DNA of 64,000 bases from DATFQE01 sp963739085 (GCA_963739085.1 CAVTZA010000007.1:1-64000); one strand, 5' to 3'; shown: positions 16,513-27,114, numbered from the stretch's first letter. Made by a program: numbers and translations. The notes: generated from the letters alone by a model not told the origin.

Positions 16513-17850
16513 ATGAGACGTGTGACGACGGCAGTCGTCCTCTTCGTAGCCGCCGGCCTCGCACTCGCGCTCGCCGGCGTCGCGTCCAGCTCGAAACCGA
16601 GCGCGAAGGCGCCGGCCGGTGGGGCCAAGGCTTCGGCGACCACTCTGACGGTCTGGGTCGGGTGGAGCGCGCGCGAGCTCAAGGAGTTCAACAAAGTCGT
16701 CGCCGAGTACGACCGCAAGAACCCGGACGTCGACGTGAAGGTGGTCGGCTCGATCAACGACAACAAGATCGTCGCTTCGCTTCGCGCCGGGCAGACGGCC
16801 GACGTCATCAGCTCGTTCACGTCGGGGAACGTCGGTGTCTTCTGCAAGCGTGGCGCGTGGGCCGATCTCGCCCCGTACCTCAAGCAGGACAAGGTCGACC
16901 TGAACATGTTCCCGGCCTCGACCCGGTACTACACCGAGTACAAGGGCTATCGCTGCGCCCTGCCGCTCCTCGCCGACGCATACGGCTTCTACTACAACAA
17001 GAAGCTCTTCAAGGCCGCCGGTCTGAAGGGCCCGCCGAAGACGCTCCAGCAGCTGACCGCCTACGCGAAGAAGCTCACGAAGAAGAAGGCGGACGGCTCA
17101 CTCGACGTCGTCGGCTTCAACCCGACGTTCGGCTTCTACCAGAACACCGTTGGGACCTATCAGCCGCTCGTCCGCGCCAAGTACTTCGATGGCTCGGGCA
17201 AGTCGTCGCTGGGCAAGGACCCGGCCTGGCAGCGCCTGCTGCGCTGGCAGAAGAGCCTGATCGACTACTACGGCCACGCCAAGCTGGTGAAGTGGCAGGC
17301 GGGCGCCGGTGACGAATTCTCCGCCTCGAACGCGTTCGAGCGCGGGAAGCTGGCGATGCTGATGGACGGCGAGTGGCGCGTCGCCTTCATCGCCGCCGAG
17401 CACCCGGAGCTCCAGTACGGCACGGCTCCCATGCCCGTCTCGGGCGGCAAGTACGGCGCCGGCTACATCAACGGCACGATCATCGGCATCCCAGAGCGCG
17501 GCAAGAACCGTGACGAGGCCTGGAAGCTCGTCAAGTACCTGACGACGAACGATCACGCCCTCGCCACATTCTCGAACGGCATCCGGAACGTGCCGTCGAC
17601 GCGCACCTCCGCACGCTCGAAGGAGCTGAAACCGGACAAGAACTTCGGGGTGTTCACGAAGATCTTCACGAACCCGAACTCGGCGACGATCCCAATCACG
17701 GCGCTCGGGGCTGCGCACCTCGACACGTTCCAGTCCTTCCTCGCCAAGTGGCAGTCGGGCAAGGTGAGTGACCTCGTCGGCGGCCTCAAGGAGGTCGACA
17801 AGCAGATCGACGCGAAGATGAAGCGCGCCGGAGGCGGCGGACCCCCGTGA
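16513..17850 (+). CDS. Extracellular sugar-binding protein of an ABC importer
   Basis: 445 residues from ATG 16513, with AGGAGGG at 16501-16507. A signal peptide (RRVTTAVVLFVAAGLALALAG) lacks a lipobox Cys, and an Ala/Lys/Pro-rich spacer follows. The SBP_bac_1 fold shows in TLTVWVGWSARELKEFNKVV, CALPLLADAYGFYYNKKLFK, KLAMLMDGEWRVAFIA and INGTIIGIPERGKNRDEAWK. It captures an oligosaccharide or amino-sugar-type ligand for the two permeases that follow. It overlaps the next gene by GTGA. This is a seven-gene, tightly spaced operon. Confidence 0.92.
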   Translation: MRRVTTAVVLFVAAGLALALAGVASSSKPSAKAPAGGAKASATTLTVWVGWSARELKEFNKVVAEYDRKNPDVDVKVVGSINDNKIVASLRAGQTADVISSFTSGNVGVFCKRGAWADLAPYLKQDKVDLNMFPASTRYYTEYKGYRCALPLLADAYGFYYNKKLFKAAGLKGPPKTLQQLTAYAKKLTKKKADGSLDVVGFNPTFGFYQNTVGTYQPLVRAKYFDGSGKSSLGKDPAWQRLLRWQKSLIDYYGHAKLVKWQAGAGDEFSASNAFERGKLAMLMDGEWRVAFIAAEHPELQYGTAPMPVSGGKYGAGYINGTIIGIPERGKNRDEAWKLVKYLTTNDHALATFSNGIRNVPSTRTSARSKELKPDKNFGVFTKIFTNPNSATIPITALGAAHLDTFQSFLAKWQSGKVSDLVGGLKEVDKQIDAKMKRAGGGGPP

Positions 17851-18857
17851 TCTCTTCGCCTGCAGCCGGGGCGGTTACGGCCGCCCCGGCCGCAGCGTCC
17901 GCCCGCCGGCGGGCCAAGCGGCGGGCGACGTGGCGTAGGCGCGGCACCGTCCTGCTCTTTCTCAGCCCCTGGATCGTCGGCTTCTCGGTCTTCTTCGGCT
18001 ACCCGCTCGTGATGAGCGCGTACCTGTCGTTCACGACCTACGACCTGCTCAGCTCGCCGCAGTGGGTCGGCCTGGGCAACTACCGCTACCTCTTCAGGGA
18101 GGACCCGGAGATCTGGACCGCCGTACGCAACACGCTCTGGCTCGTTGCGGTGCTCGTGCCCCTCCAAGTGGTCTTTGCCTTCGGAGTGGCGACGATGCTC
18201 ACCCGCGCCAAGGCCGGTGTCGGCTTCTTCCGCACGGTCTTCTACCTGCCCGCGCTCGTGCCGCCCGTGGCCGCGACGCTCGGATTCGTCTACCTCCTGA
18301 ACCCGGCCACCGGCCCGGTGAACACGATTCTCGACAAGCTCGGCATCGACGGGCCGCTGTGGTTCAACGACCCCACCTGGTCGAAGCCGTCGCTGGCCCT
18401 GCTGGGGCTGTGGGGGATCGGCAACACGATGATCATCTTCCTGGCCGCGCTCCTCGACGTCCCGCGCCACCTGACGGAGTCCGCGCAGCTCGACGGCGCC
18501 GGCCCGCTGGCCCGCCTACGCTGGGTGACGCTGCCGACGATCAGTCCGGTGATCCTCTTCTCCGTCGTCATCGGCGTGATCGCGGCGATGCAGTACTTCA
18601 CGCAGGCGTACGTCGCCTCGGCGGTCGCGGCCGGGCAGGCCTCACAAGCCGGGTCCGTGAGCACGCTCGAGCTCGGCTACCCCGAGGGCTCGACCATGTT
18701 CTATCCGATCCTCCTGTACTACAACGGCTTTCGCTTCTTCCAGATGGGCTACGCCTCGGCGATGGCGATGGTCATGCTCGGCGTCGCCTTCCTGCTCACG
18801 CTGATCATCCTCGTCAACTCGCGCCGCTGGGTGCACTACCAGGGAGCGGTGCGGTGA
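17847..18857 (+). CDS. Sugar ABC transporter permease (MalF/UgpA type)
   Basis: 336 residues with six membrane helices after a basic, Ala-rich cytoplasmic N-terminus. Typical segments are LFLSPWIVGFSVFFGYPLVM, FFRTVFYLPALVPPVAAT and the cytoplasmic EAA loop HLTESAQLDGAGPLARLRWV that docks the ATPase. An unusually long extracytoplasmic loop between the last helices (VAAGQASQAGSVSTLELGYP) is common in this subfamily. GTGA overlaps occur at both ends. Confidence 0.92.
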   Translation: MISSPAAGAVTAAPAAASARRRAKRRATWRRRGTVLLFLSPWIVGFSVFFGYPLVMSAYLSFTTYDLLSSPQWVGLGNYRYLFREDPEIWTAVRNTLWLVAVLVPLQVVFAFGVATMLTRAKAGVGFFRTVFYLPALVPPVAATLGFVYLLNPATGPVNTILDKLGIDGPLWFNDPTWSKPSLALLGLWGIGNTMIIFLAALLDVPRHLTESAQLDGAGPLARLRWVTLPTISPVILFSVVIGVIAAMQYFTQAYVASAVAAGQASQAGSVSTLELGYPEGSTMFYPILLYYNGFRFFQMGYASAMAMVMLGVAFLLTLIILVNSRRWVHYQGAVR

Positions 18858-19741
18858 GCGCCGCCGAGGTTCGCGCCCCGGCAGCGGCTGTCCGGCGCAA
18901 GCCGCCCGCAGCCGTGCGCCGCCGCCGCTTCCTGATCACCCTGGCGGACCACAGCCTTCTGATCGCGGCGGCGGCGCTGTTCCTCGCGCCGCTCGTGTTC
19001 ATCCTGCTCACGGCCCTGATGACGAACGGGCAGGCGCTCTCGTCCCGGCTCTGGCCGAACCCGTTTCAGTGGAGCAACTTCACGGAGGTCTTCCACCAGG
19101 CGCCGCTCTGGCGCTGGGCGCTCAACTCCTTCATCTACTCGACCCTCGCCACCCTCGGCCTACTGGTCTCGAGCATCCCGGTCGCCTACGCGTTCTCACG
19201 TCTACGCTGGCGCGGTCGCGACGCTGTCTTCCTGGTCGTTCTCGTGGCCTTGATGCTGCCGCCGCAGGTGACCGTCGTGCCGCTCTACGTGATGTGGGCA
19301 AAGCTCGGCCTGGTCGGGTCGCTGTGGCCGCTGATCATCCCGAACTGGTTCGGCGACGCCTTCGCGATCTTCCTGCTGCGGCAGTTCTTCTTGACCATCC
19401 CGGAGGAGTACCTGGACGCGGCTCGCGTCGACGGCTGCGGCGAGCTCCGCATCCTTTCGACCGTCGTGCTGCGCCTCGCCAAGCCGGCGATCGCGGCGGT
19501 GGCCCTCTTCTCCATCCTCTACACCTGGAACGACTTCTTCCTGCCGCTGCTCTACCTCGTGGACAGCCCGGATAAGTGGGTCGCCTCGATCGGGCTGTCG
19601 GAGTTCCGTTCCCTGCACCAGGTCCAGTGGAATCTCGTGATGGCCGCGACGCTGCTCGTGATGCTGCCCGTGATCATCCTCTTCTTCCTCGCGCAGAAGG
19701 CGTTCGTCGAGGGTGTCACCTTGACCGGGGTGAAGGGATGA
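18854..19741 (+). CDS. Sugar ABC transporter permease (MalG/UgpE type)
   Basis: 295 residues, GTG start overlapping the preceding stop. Six membrane helices are seen; the EAA motif EYLDAARVDGCGELRILSTV lies between helices four and five, and LYTWNDFFLPLLYLVDSPDK is the conserved WNDF segment. It pairs with the upstream MalF-type permease to form the channel. The stop overlaps the ATG of the GH4 gene. Confidence 0.92.
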   Translation: MSAAEVRAPAAAVRRKPPAAVRRRRFLITLADHSLLIAAAALFLAPLVFILLTALMTNGQALSSRLWPNPFQWSNFTEVFHQAPLWRWALNSFIYSTLATLGLLVSSIPVAYAFSRLRWRGRDAVFLVVLVALMLPPQVTVVPLYVMWAKLGLVGSLWPLIIPNWFGDAFAIFLLRQFFLTIPEEYLDAARVDGCGELRILSTVVLRLAKPAIAAVALFSILYTWNDFFLPLLYLVDSPDKWVASIGLSEFRSLHQVQWNLVMAATLLVMLPVIILFFLAQKAFVEGVTLTGVKG

Positions 19742-20988
19742 AGGTCGCGGTCGTCGGCGGAGGGTCGACCTATACCCCCGAGCTCGTGTCCGGGCTCTCC
19801 CGGGAGCGCGACCGCATCGACATCCGCGAGCTGGTCCTGCAGGACATCGACCCCGAACGGCGCGAGATCGTGGGCGGAATGGCGGCGCGAATGCTCGACC
19901 GCCAGGGCTACGCCGGCAGCCTCCTGGTGACCGACGACCTCGACCGGGCCGTGGACGGCGCCGACTTCGTCCTGATCCAGATCAGGGTCGGAGGGCAGCA
20001 GGCGCGCCTCTCCGACGAGACGCTCCCGCTCGACTGCGGCTGCATCGGCCAGGAGACGACCGGCGCAGGCGGATTCGGGAAGGCACTCCGGACGGTGCCC
20101 GTGGTGCTCGAGATCGCCGAGCACGTGCGAGAGCGCGCCGCCGATGGGGCCTGGATCGTCGACTTCACGAACCCGGTCGGCATCGTCACGCGCGCGCTCC
20201 TCGACGCCGGCCACCGCGCAGTCGGCCTCTGCAACGTCGCGATCAACTTCCAGCGCGATGCGGCGCGACGGCTCGGGGTCGCTCCCGAACAGGTCGTGGT
20301 CGACCAGGTCGGGCTCAACCACCTGACCTGGGTGAGGAGGGTGTGGCTCGACGGCTCGGACATGCTCCCGAAGCTCCTCGCCGAACACGGCGAGTCGTTC
20401 GCGGAGCAGCTCGGGCTCCCGACACGGCTGCTCGAGGAGCTCGGCGCGGTGCCGTCGTACTACCTGCGCTACTTCTACAACCACGACAGGATCCTGGCCG
20501 AGCAGCTCTCGGACGAGTTCGTGCCGCGTGCCGAGGCGGTCGCCGAGATCGAGCGCGGGCTGCTCGACCTGTATCGCGATCCGACGCTCGCGGAGAAGCC
20601 ACCGCTGCTCGAGCGCCGCGGCGGCGCCTACTACAGCGAGGCCGCGACTGGGCTCGTCGCCTCGCTCTCAAGCGGCGACGGCGCCGTCCATGTCGTCGAC
20701 GTGCGGAACGACGGGACGCTGGACGGCCTTGCCGCCGACGACGTGGTGGAGGTGCCGGCACGCGCGGATCGCGAGGGGCTGCAGCCGCTGCCCCAGGAGC
20801 CGCTCGCGCCCGAGCTGCTGGGCCTCGTCCAGCACGTAGCCGCCTACGAGCGGCTGGCGGTGGCCGCCGCCCTGACGCGCGACCCAGCCGTCGCGCGCAA
20901 GGCACTCCTGGTCCATCCCCTGATCGGCCAGGTCGAGCCGGTCGACGAGCTCGTCGAGCGCCTGCTCGAGGTCGAGGTCAGAGCGTGA
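19738..20988 (+). CDS. Glycoside hydrolase family 4 (6-phospho-glycosidase-like)
   Basis: 416 residues, ATGA overlap with the permease. The Rossmann NAD-binding start KVAVVGGGSTYTPELVSGLS, the catalytic region CIGQETTGAGGFGKALRTVP, DFTNPVGIVTRAL and CNVAINFQ with the metal-binding Cys, and the downstream GLNHLTW are all hallmark GH4 segments. GH4 enzymes use NAD+ and a divalent metal in a redox-assisted cleavage of alpha or beta glycosides, often phosphorylated. With an ABC importer instead of a PTS, the substrate may be non-phosphorylated or phosphorylated by the following kinase. Confidence 0.9.
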   Translation: MKVAVVGGGSTYTPELVSGLSRERDRIDIRELVLQDIDPERREIVGGMAARMLDRQGYAGSLLVTDDLDRAVDGADFVLIQIRVGGQQARLSDETLPLDCGCIGQETTGAGGFGKALRTVPVVLEIAEHVRERAADGAWIVDFTNPVGIVTRALLDAGHRAVGLCNVAINFQRDAARRLGVAPEQVVVDQVGLNHLTWVRRVWLDGSDMLPKLLAEHGESFAEQLGLPTRLLEELGAVPSYYLRYFYNHDRILAEQLSDEFVPRAEAVAEIERGLLDLYRDPTLAEKPPLLERRGGAYYSEAATGLVASLSSGDGAVHVVDVRNDGTLDGLAADDVVEVPARADREGLQPLPQEPLAPELLGLVQHVAAYERLAVAAALTRDPAVARKALLVHPLIGQVEPVDELVERLLEVEVRA

Positions 20989-21990
20989 CCGAGCTCATAC
21001 TCGCGGTCGACGGCGGCAATTCGAAGACCGACCTCGCGCTCGCCGACTCGAACGGCGCGCTGCTCGCTCTCGCCCGCGGTCCCCAGAGCTCGCCGCACCA
21101 CCTCGGGCTGGACGGCTGTCTCGACGTGCTCGGGGCGCTCCGCGACGAGGCGATGTCGGGGGCCGGGCTGCGCAAGGCCAACGGCGCGGTCGCCGAAGTC
21201 GGCGAGCTCCTCCTCGCGGGCGTCGACTTCCCCGCGGAGGAGCAGCAGGTCGAGGATGCGGTTCGCGCGCGTCCGTGGGCGAAGCGCGTCAGCGTCCGCA
21301 ACGACACGTTCGCCGTGCTTCGTGCCGGCACCGAGCGCGGCTGGGGCGTTGCCGTGGTGTGCGGTGCCGGGATCAACTGCGTCGGGGTCACCCCCGACGG
21401 TCGCCACGCGCGCTTCCCCTCCCTCGGCGCGATCACCGGCGACTGGGGCGGCGGTTACGACGTCGGCCTCGAGGCCGTGTCGGCCGCCGCCCGCAGCGAA
21501 GACGGCCGCGGGCCGAGGACGACGCTGGAGCGCTCTGTCCCGGCCCATTTCGGCGTCGAGACGCCCACCGAGCTCGCCGAGGCGATCCATGCCGGTCGGA
21601 TCCCCCAGCGACGCGTGATCGAGCTGGCGCCGCTCGTGCTGGCCGAGGCCCAGGCGGATCCCGTCGCACGCGCGATCGTGGACCGGCTGGTCGGCGAGGT
21701 GGCCGCGATGGCCCGCGTGGCGGTGACGCGGCTCGGGCTCGAGCGTGAGGCGATCGAGGTCCTGGTCGGCGGCGGATTGCTCCAGTCGGCTGCCGAGGAG
21801 CTCGTGGCCTCGATCGAGGTCGCCTTGCGGGAAACGGGGCCGGCGATCACGGTCCGGTCGACCCGCTCGCCGGCGATCGTGGGTGCGGCCTTGCTGGGGC
21901 TCGATGCCCTGCGGGCGGACAAGGATGCGCAAGAAAGACTCCGACACGAGCTCGGCGGGGCGGTCGAGCGACTGGAAGGGAGGTCGGAGG

Positions 21991-21998
<8 letters not shown>
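20985..21998 (+). CDS. BadF/BadG/NagK-like kinase (N-acetylglucosamine kinase-type)
   Basis: 337 residues, GTG start overlapping the GH4 stop. It has the ASKHA fold: phosphate-1 motif LILAVDGGNSKTDLALAD, NDTFAVLRAGTERGWGVAVV, CGAGINCVGV, SLGAITGDWGGGYDVGLEAV, and adenosine motif VLVGGGLLQSAAEELV. Relatives phosphorylate N-acetylglucosamine or related amino sugars. The downstream ATPase start lies inside the end of this gene. Confidence 0.88.
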
Positions 21999-23061
<1,063 letters not shown>

Positions 23062-23069
23062 GCGAGCCC

Positions 23070-24098
23070 GTGATCGACACCCCGGCCGCCGTGGTCGACG
23101 TCGATCGCCTCGACCACAATCTGCGCCGCTGGCAGGACGAGTGCAACCGGCTGGGGCTTGCGAACCGGCCGCACGTCAAGACCCACCGCTCGGTGGAGAT
23201 CGCGCGGCGCCAGCTCGAGCTCGGCGCGGTCGGCCTCACATGCCAGAAGCTCGGCGAGGCCGAGACGATGGTGGACGCAGGCTTCGACGACGTGCTGGTG
23301 CCCTACAACCTGGTCGGTCGCCACAAGCTCGATCGGCTCGCCGCGTTGCTGCGGCGCGCGACGATTCGGGTCAGCTTCGACGACGCGGCGCTCCTGCCCG
23401 GCCTGGCGTCGGCTGCCCGCGCGGCCGGGAAGGAGCTCGGCGTCCTCGTAGAGTGCGACACGGGCCTCGGCCGGACCGGCGTGGCCGTGCCTGCGCGCGC
23501 GGCCGAGCTGGCGGCCGAAGCCGCAGGCACCGAGGGGCTCCGCTTCGACGGCTTCCTCACGTACCCCGCGCCGCCCGGCGCTCTGCCGTTCCTCCGCGCA
23601 GCGCTCGAGCTCTGTCGCATCCCGGTCGAGACGGTGTCGGCGGGTGGAACACCCACCATGTGGAAGGCGCACGAGCTGCAGCCGACGGTCACCGAGTACC
23701 GGGTCGGCACCTACGCATTCGGCGACATGAACACCATCGCCGCGGGGGTCGGCCGGGTGGAGGAGGTTGCCCTCACCGTGCGGGCGACCGTGGTCAGTAG
23801 ACCGGCGTCCGACCGGGCGGTGCTCGACGCCGGCTCGAAGGCGCTGGCGGCCGACGCCGGCGCCGCCGGCGGCCACGGCCACATCATCGAAGCGCCGTCG
23901 TCGACGATCGTGAAGCTCGACGAGGAGCACGCGTACGTCCGGCTCGACCGGTCGGAGTCACTCGACCTCGGGCAGACGGTGAGTGTCGTCCCGAACCACG
24001 CCTGCGTCGTTGCCAATCTGTTCGACGAGTTGATCGCCGAGCGGGATGGGGAGATCGTCGCGAGCTGGCCCGTCGACGCCCGGGGTCGAAGCCGCTAG
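23070..24098 (+). CDS. D-threonine aldolase / D-serine dehydratase-like PLP enzyme
   Basis: 342 residues; GTG 23070 gives the usual family start DTPAAVVDVDRLDHNL. The PLP-binding Lys is in RPHVKTHRS at the start of the alanine-racemase-like barrel. Other features are GLTCQKLGEAETMVDAG, VECDTGLGRTGV and SAGGTPTMW. The C-terminal barrel carries PNHACVVANLFDEL with the His and Cys that bind the metal in D-serine dehydratase-like enzymes. It probably breaks down a D-beta-hydroxy amino acid. It is the last gene of the sugar ABC operon, which hints that the imported substrate or a co-imported one carries D-amino acids. Confidence 0.85.
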   Translation: MIDTPAAVVDVDRLDHNLRRWQDECNRLGLANRPHVKTHRSVEIARRQLELGAVGLTCQKLGEAETMVDAGFDDVLVPYNLVGRHKLDRLAALLRRATIRVSFDDAALLPGLASAARAAGKELGVLVECDTGLGRTGVAVPARAAELAAEAAGTEGLRFDGFLTYPAPPGALPFLRAALELCRIPVETVSAGGTPTMWKAHELQPTVTEYRVGTYAFGDMNTIAAGVGRVEEVALTVRATVVSRPASDRAVLDAGSKALAADAGAAGGHGHIIEAPSSTIVKLDEEHAYVRLDRSESLDLGQTVSVVPNHACVVANLFDELIAERDGEIVASWPVDARGRSR

Positions 24099-24520
24099 CG
24101 CGCGGTCGCGGCGACGGCGCCGGCAGTCGACTCGGACAGCGTCACGCGCGCCTCGGGGTGCCGCGCCTGCCAGACGCGTAGGTAGGCCTCGATCTCCATT
24201 TGCGCCCATTGCTGTCGCGCCCCCTGGTCGGCGCGTGACACATCGTGCCGTGCGCCCTCGCTCGCCCGGCACTCGAGACAGAGCGCGGATCCCAGCCGGG
24301 CGAGCGGCGCCTCGATCGGACCGGCGCACGCGTAGCAGACACCCGCGCGCACGAGGCTGAGTGCCGCGCCAAAGGAGACAGCCGGCTCGAGCGCGACGAG
24401 CACGGTCGTCGGGCCGGTTCGCTCGGCGGTGCAGGAGCAGCGTCGGAGGAATTCGAGGAGATCCTCGACGAGCGCCCGATCGCTGACGTCGATTCTCATC
24501 TGCCGCAAGACCGTCCCCAT
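24095..24520 (-). CDS. Zinc-ribbon-containing hypothetical protein
   Basis: About 141 residues; starts at 24520 or 24499 are possible and none has a clear Shine-Dalgarno. Residues CSCTAERTGPTTVLVALEP are followed by a treble-clef-like CYACAGPIEAPLARLG-SALCLEC with four Cys in CxxC pairs, then the helical EIEAYLRVWQARHPEA. The stop overlaps the convergent aldolase-like gene by four bases. It may be a small DNA- or RNA-binding protein. The function is unknown. Confidence 0.65.
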   Translation of the reverse strand: MGTVLRQMRIDVSDRALVEDLLEFLRRCSCTAERTGPTTVLVALEPAVSFGAALSLVRAGVCYACAGPIEAPLARLGSALCLECRASEGARHDVSRADQGARQQWAQMEIEAYLRVWQARHPEARVTLSESTAGAVAATAR

Positions 24521-24568
24521 TGTGACCCGTGCATCGGATGTCACAAAAGGGCCGGACGGCCCATCTTT

Positions 24569-25471
24569 TCAAAGGATACGAGCACCGAATGCGCTCGCTA
24601 CGAGCTCGACTGCCAAGTCGGCGGTCTCGTTCTGCCGGTCGAGGATCGGGTTCACCTCGACAACGTCCAGCGAGGTCATCACGCCTGCCTCCGCGACGAG
24701 CTCCATCGCGAGGTGCGCCTCGCGGTACGACAGGCCGCCGCGCAACGGGGTACCTACGCCGGGCGCCACCTCGGGGTCGACGACGTCGAGGTCGAGCGAC
24801 ACGTGGACGAAGCCGTCGCCCGCGACGCGCTCGAGCGCTTCCCTCATCGCACGCTCGATCCCGATCCGGTCGAGCTCGCTCATGGTGATCACGCGGAGGC
24901 CGAGCTCGTCGGCGGCTTCCTTCTCGCCGTGGTCGAGCAGGCGCGTACCGAGAAGAACTGTGCGGGCCGGATCCAATGCGGGGAGCGGCCAGGAGTCGCT
25001 CGCGAACGCGCCGTTGTCGAGCCCGAGCGCGGCCCCGAGCACCATGCCGTGAACGTTCCCGCTGGGCGAGTTCGCGGGCGTGTTCAGGTCGGCGTGCGCA
25101 TCGAACCACAGGACGCCGCCTGGCCCGGATGCGGCTGCGAGGCCGCCAATCGTGCCGAGCGCGACCGAGTGATCGCCGCCGAGGACGAGCGGCGTCATTC
25201 CCTGCTCGCGCGCGCGTCTGACTCGTCTGGCCACGTCCTCGCAGACGGCGCGGATCTGCGCGAGGAAGCGGGCGCTCGCATCGCCCTCCTCGATCTCCTC
25301 CGGGACGACAAGCTCGACGTTCCCGAGATCGACCGAGTCGAGGCCGAGCTCCTCGAGGCGGGCCCGCAGGCCCGCGTAGCGGATCGCGGAGGGGCCCATG
25401 TCGACGCCGCGCCGGCCGGCGCCGAGATCGAGCGGCGCGCCGATGATCGCGAGGCGGCTGTTCTCCAGCAT
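24569..25471 (-). CDS. rocF: Arginase
   Basis: 300 residues from 25471, the usual arginase length; an in-frame upstream extension to 25561 has no family similarity. Conserved segments are IGAPLDLGAGRRGVDMGPSA, LVLGGDHSVALG (metal ligand His), WFDAHADLNTP (Asp/His metal ligands) and SLDLDVVDPEVAPGVGTP. It hydrolyses arginine to ornithine and urea with two Mn ions. The VDMGPSAIRYA pattern favours arginase over agmatinase or formiminoglutamase. It lies 62 bases downstream of hutF on the same strand, so both may serve amino-acid nitrogen catabolism. Confidence 0.88.
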   Translation of the reverse strand: MLENSRLAIIGAPLDLGAGRRGVDMGPSAIRYAGLRARLEELGLDSVDLGNVELVVPEEIEEGDASARFLAQIRAVCEDVARRVRRAREQGMTPLVLGGDHSVALGTIGGLAAASGPGGVLWFDAHADLNTPANSPSGNVHGMVLGAALGLDNGAFASDSWPLPALDPARTVLLGTRLLDHGEKEAADELGLRVITMSELDRIGIERAMREALERVAGDGFVHVSLDLDVVDPEVAPGVGTPLRGGLSYREAHLAMELVAEAGVMTSLDVVEVNPILDRQNETADLAVELVASAFGARIL

Positions 25472-25533
25472 CGGGGAAGCGTATTGGGCAGCTCCCTCCG
25501 AACGGGGATGAGAGCTTCGCTCAAGCTCCGGTA

Positions 25534-26544
25534 CTAGTCCGCGAAGACGTCCCCTGCGCACCCGTAGACGAGCGCGCAGGGAACGTCAGCCTCATCGATC
25601 CCGGCCAGCGAGAGGTGCTCCAGGTCGACCTCGACCTCGGGCCACTCGGCCAGGCCCAAAGCTGCCGCTCCCTCGTCGGAGCCGATGCAGAGCAGGTCGC
25701 CGGCTGAGAGGACGTCGCGCCGCATCGTCCGGCGCCTGGCGATCCCGTCGAGCTCGCGTAGCTCCTCGAGCGGGTCGATGCGGACGTTCGAGTCCGAGCC
25801 CACGCAGAGCCCGATCCCGTGCTCGACGAAGCGCTCGACCGGCGCGAAGCCGTCGGCCAGGCTGGCCTCCGTTGTCGGGCAGACGCAGATGCGCGCGCCG
25901 GCGTCGGCCAGGAGCATGAGTTCCCGATCGTCGGCGTGGGTCGCGTGGACGATGGTCGTGCGCGGACCGAGGCAGCCCGTGGCGGCCAGCAGCTCGATCG
26001 GCCGCACGCCGTGCTCGGCGACGCACTCCTCGATCTCGCGCGGCTGCTCGTCCGCATGGACGTGCAGCGGGAGCTGGCCGGTCTCGGCGTAGCGGCCGAT
26101 TTCGTCGAGCCATTCGCGCGGACATGCGCGGACGGAGTGGGGGGCGAGGCCGACAGCGGTCCCGCTCTCGGCGAGTCGCTCCACCTCGTGGAGGTAGTCG
26201 GCGACGGACGCCTGGCGAAAGCGGTCGAGCCCACCGCGCCCGTAGGCGGCGTAGAGGAGCACGACCTCGATCCCTGCGGCCTCGGCCGCCTCGGCGGCGG
26301 CCACCGCCTCGTCGAAGCCGAGGTAGTGGAACTCGCCGACCGCCGTCCAGCCGGCGGCGAGCATCTCGCGGTAGACGGCCTCGTAGCCGGTGCGCACGCT
26401 CTGAGGCGTCTGGACGGCCGCCAGCTCCAGCATCGCGTCCCGCCAGGCCCAGAAGTCGCCGCCGCCGGCCGAGCCGCGGAGCGCGCGCTGGAACGCGTGG
26501 CTGTGCGCGTTGACGAAGCCGGGCAGGGGCAGGCGGGCCTCCAC
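25534..26544 (-). CDS. hutF: Formimidoylglutamate deiminase (HutF-like), short N-terminus
   Basis: 336 residues from GTG 26544. An amidohydrolase barrel begins almost at once with PGFVNAHSHAFQRALRG (HxH metal motif), then LPLHVHADEQPREIEEC, TTIVHATHADDREL and the catalytic GLCVGSDSNVRIDPLEELRE. HutF-type enzymes normally have about 45 more N-terminal residues forming a beta-sandwich. An in-frame stop lies just upstream of the GTG, so the domain is truly absent here. It converts N-formimino-L-glutamate to N-formylglutamate in histidine breakdown; no other hut gene is in the window. It is divergent from the phosphatidyltransferase gene. Confidence 0.78.
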   Translation of the reverse strand: MEARLPLPGFVNAHSHAFQRALRGSAGGGDFWAWRDAMLELAAVQTPQSVRTGYEAVYREMLAAGWTAVGEFHYLGFDEAVAAAEAAEAAGIEVVLLYAAYGRGGLDRFRQASVADYLHEVERLAESGTAVGLAPHSVRACPREWLDEIGRYAETGQLPLHVHADEQPREIEECVAEHGVRPIELLAATGCLGPRTTIVHATHADDRELMLLADAGARICVCPTTEASLADGFAPVERFVEHGIGLCVGSDSNVRIDPLEELRELDGIARRRTMRRDVLSAGDLLCIGSDEGAAALGLAEWPEVEVDLEHLSLAGIDEADVPCALVYGCAGDVFAD

Positions 26545-26565
26545 GGGCGCTTACGATTGCATGCG

Positions 26566-27114
26566 ATGGCCACCCGCGCTGTTCCGGCTCCACTCGCGCA
26601 GCTCCCGAACGCGCTGACGATCTTCAGGCTGGGGTTGATCCCGGTGTTCGTGGCACTCCTGCTCGCTTCCGACGACGGGAAGAGCTGGCCGGCTGCGATC
26701 GTGTTCGCCGTCGCAGGCGCGACCGACCAGGTGGACGGCTTCCTCGCGCGGAGGTGGCACGTCGAGTCCGCCTTCGGCAAGATCGCAGACCCGCTCGCGG
26801 ACCGGCTGATGATCGACGCCGCCGTGCTGCTGCTCTGGTACCTCGACCGGCTGCCCTGGGTCGCGCTGGCGATCCCGGCACGTGACGTGCTGCTGATCGT
26901 GTCGACGCCGTTCGCGATCCGTCACGGCTACCGCTTCGAGGTCAACTTCCTCGGCAAGGCGGCCACGTGGCTCCTGTACGCGGCGCTCGCGCTCGTGATG
27001 GTCACGAGCCCCGGCACGGACTGGCCGCTGTGGCTCTTCTGGGCCGGTTTCGGCCTGGCAGTTGCTTCACTAGTCGTCTATCTGTCCAAAGCGGGAAGGG
27101 AGGTGAAGCGATGA
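26566..27114 (+). CDS. CDP-alcohol phosphatidyltransferase (PgsA-like)
   Basis: 182 residues with about five membrane helices. The family active site D-x2-DG-x2-AR-x8-G-x3-D-x3-D is present as DQVDGFLARRWHVESAFGK followed by IADPLADRL. The substrate alcohol is probably glycerol-3-phosphate, making phosphatidylglycerophosphate, or a related polyol; the sequence alone does not decide. Its stop overlaps the ATG of the downstream nucleotidyltransferase-phosphomutase gene, so the two are coupled. Confidence 0.87.
   Translation: MATRAVPAPLAQLPNALTIFRLGLIPVFVALLLASDDGKSWPAAIVFAVAGATDQVDGFLARRWHVESAFGKIADPLADRLMIDAAVLLLWYLDRLPWVALAIPARDVLLIVSTPFAIRHGYRFEVNFLGKAATWLLYAALALVMVTSPGTDWPLWLFWAGFGLAVASLVVYLSKAGREVKR

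Noticed and set aside
25521..26780. 419-codon ORF overlapping hutF in another frame
   Set aside because: Arg/Ser/Pro-rich composition typical of a shadow frame; hutF in its own frame has all catalytic motifs.
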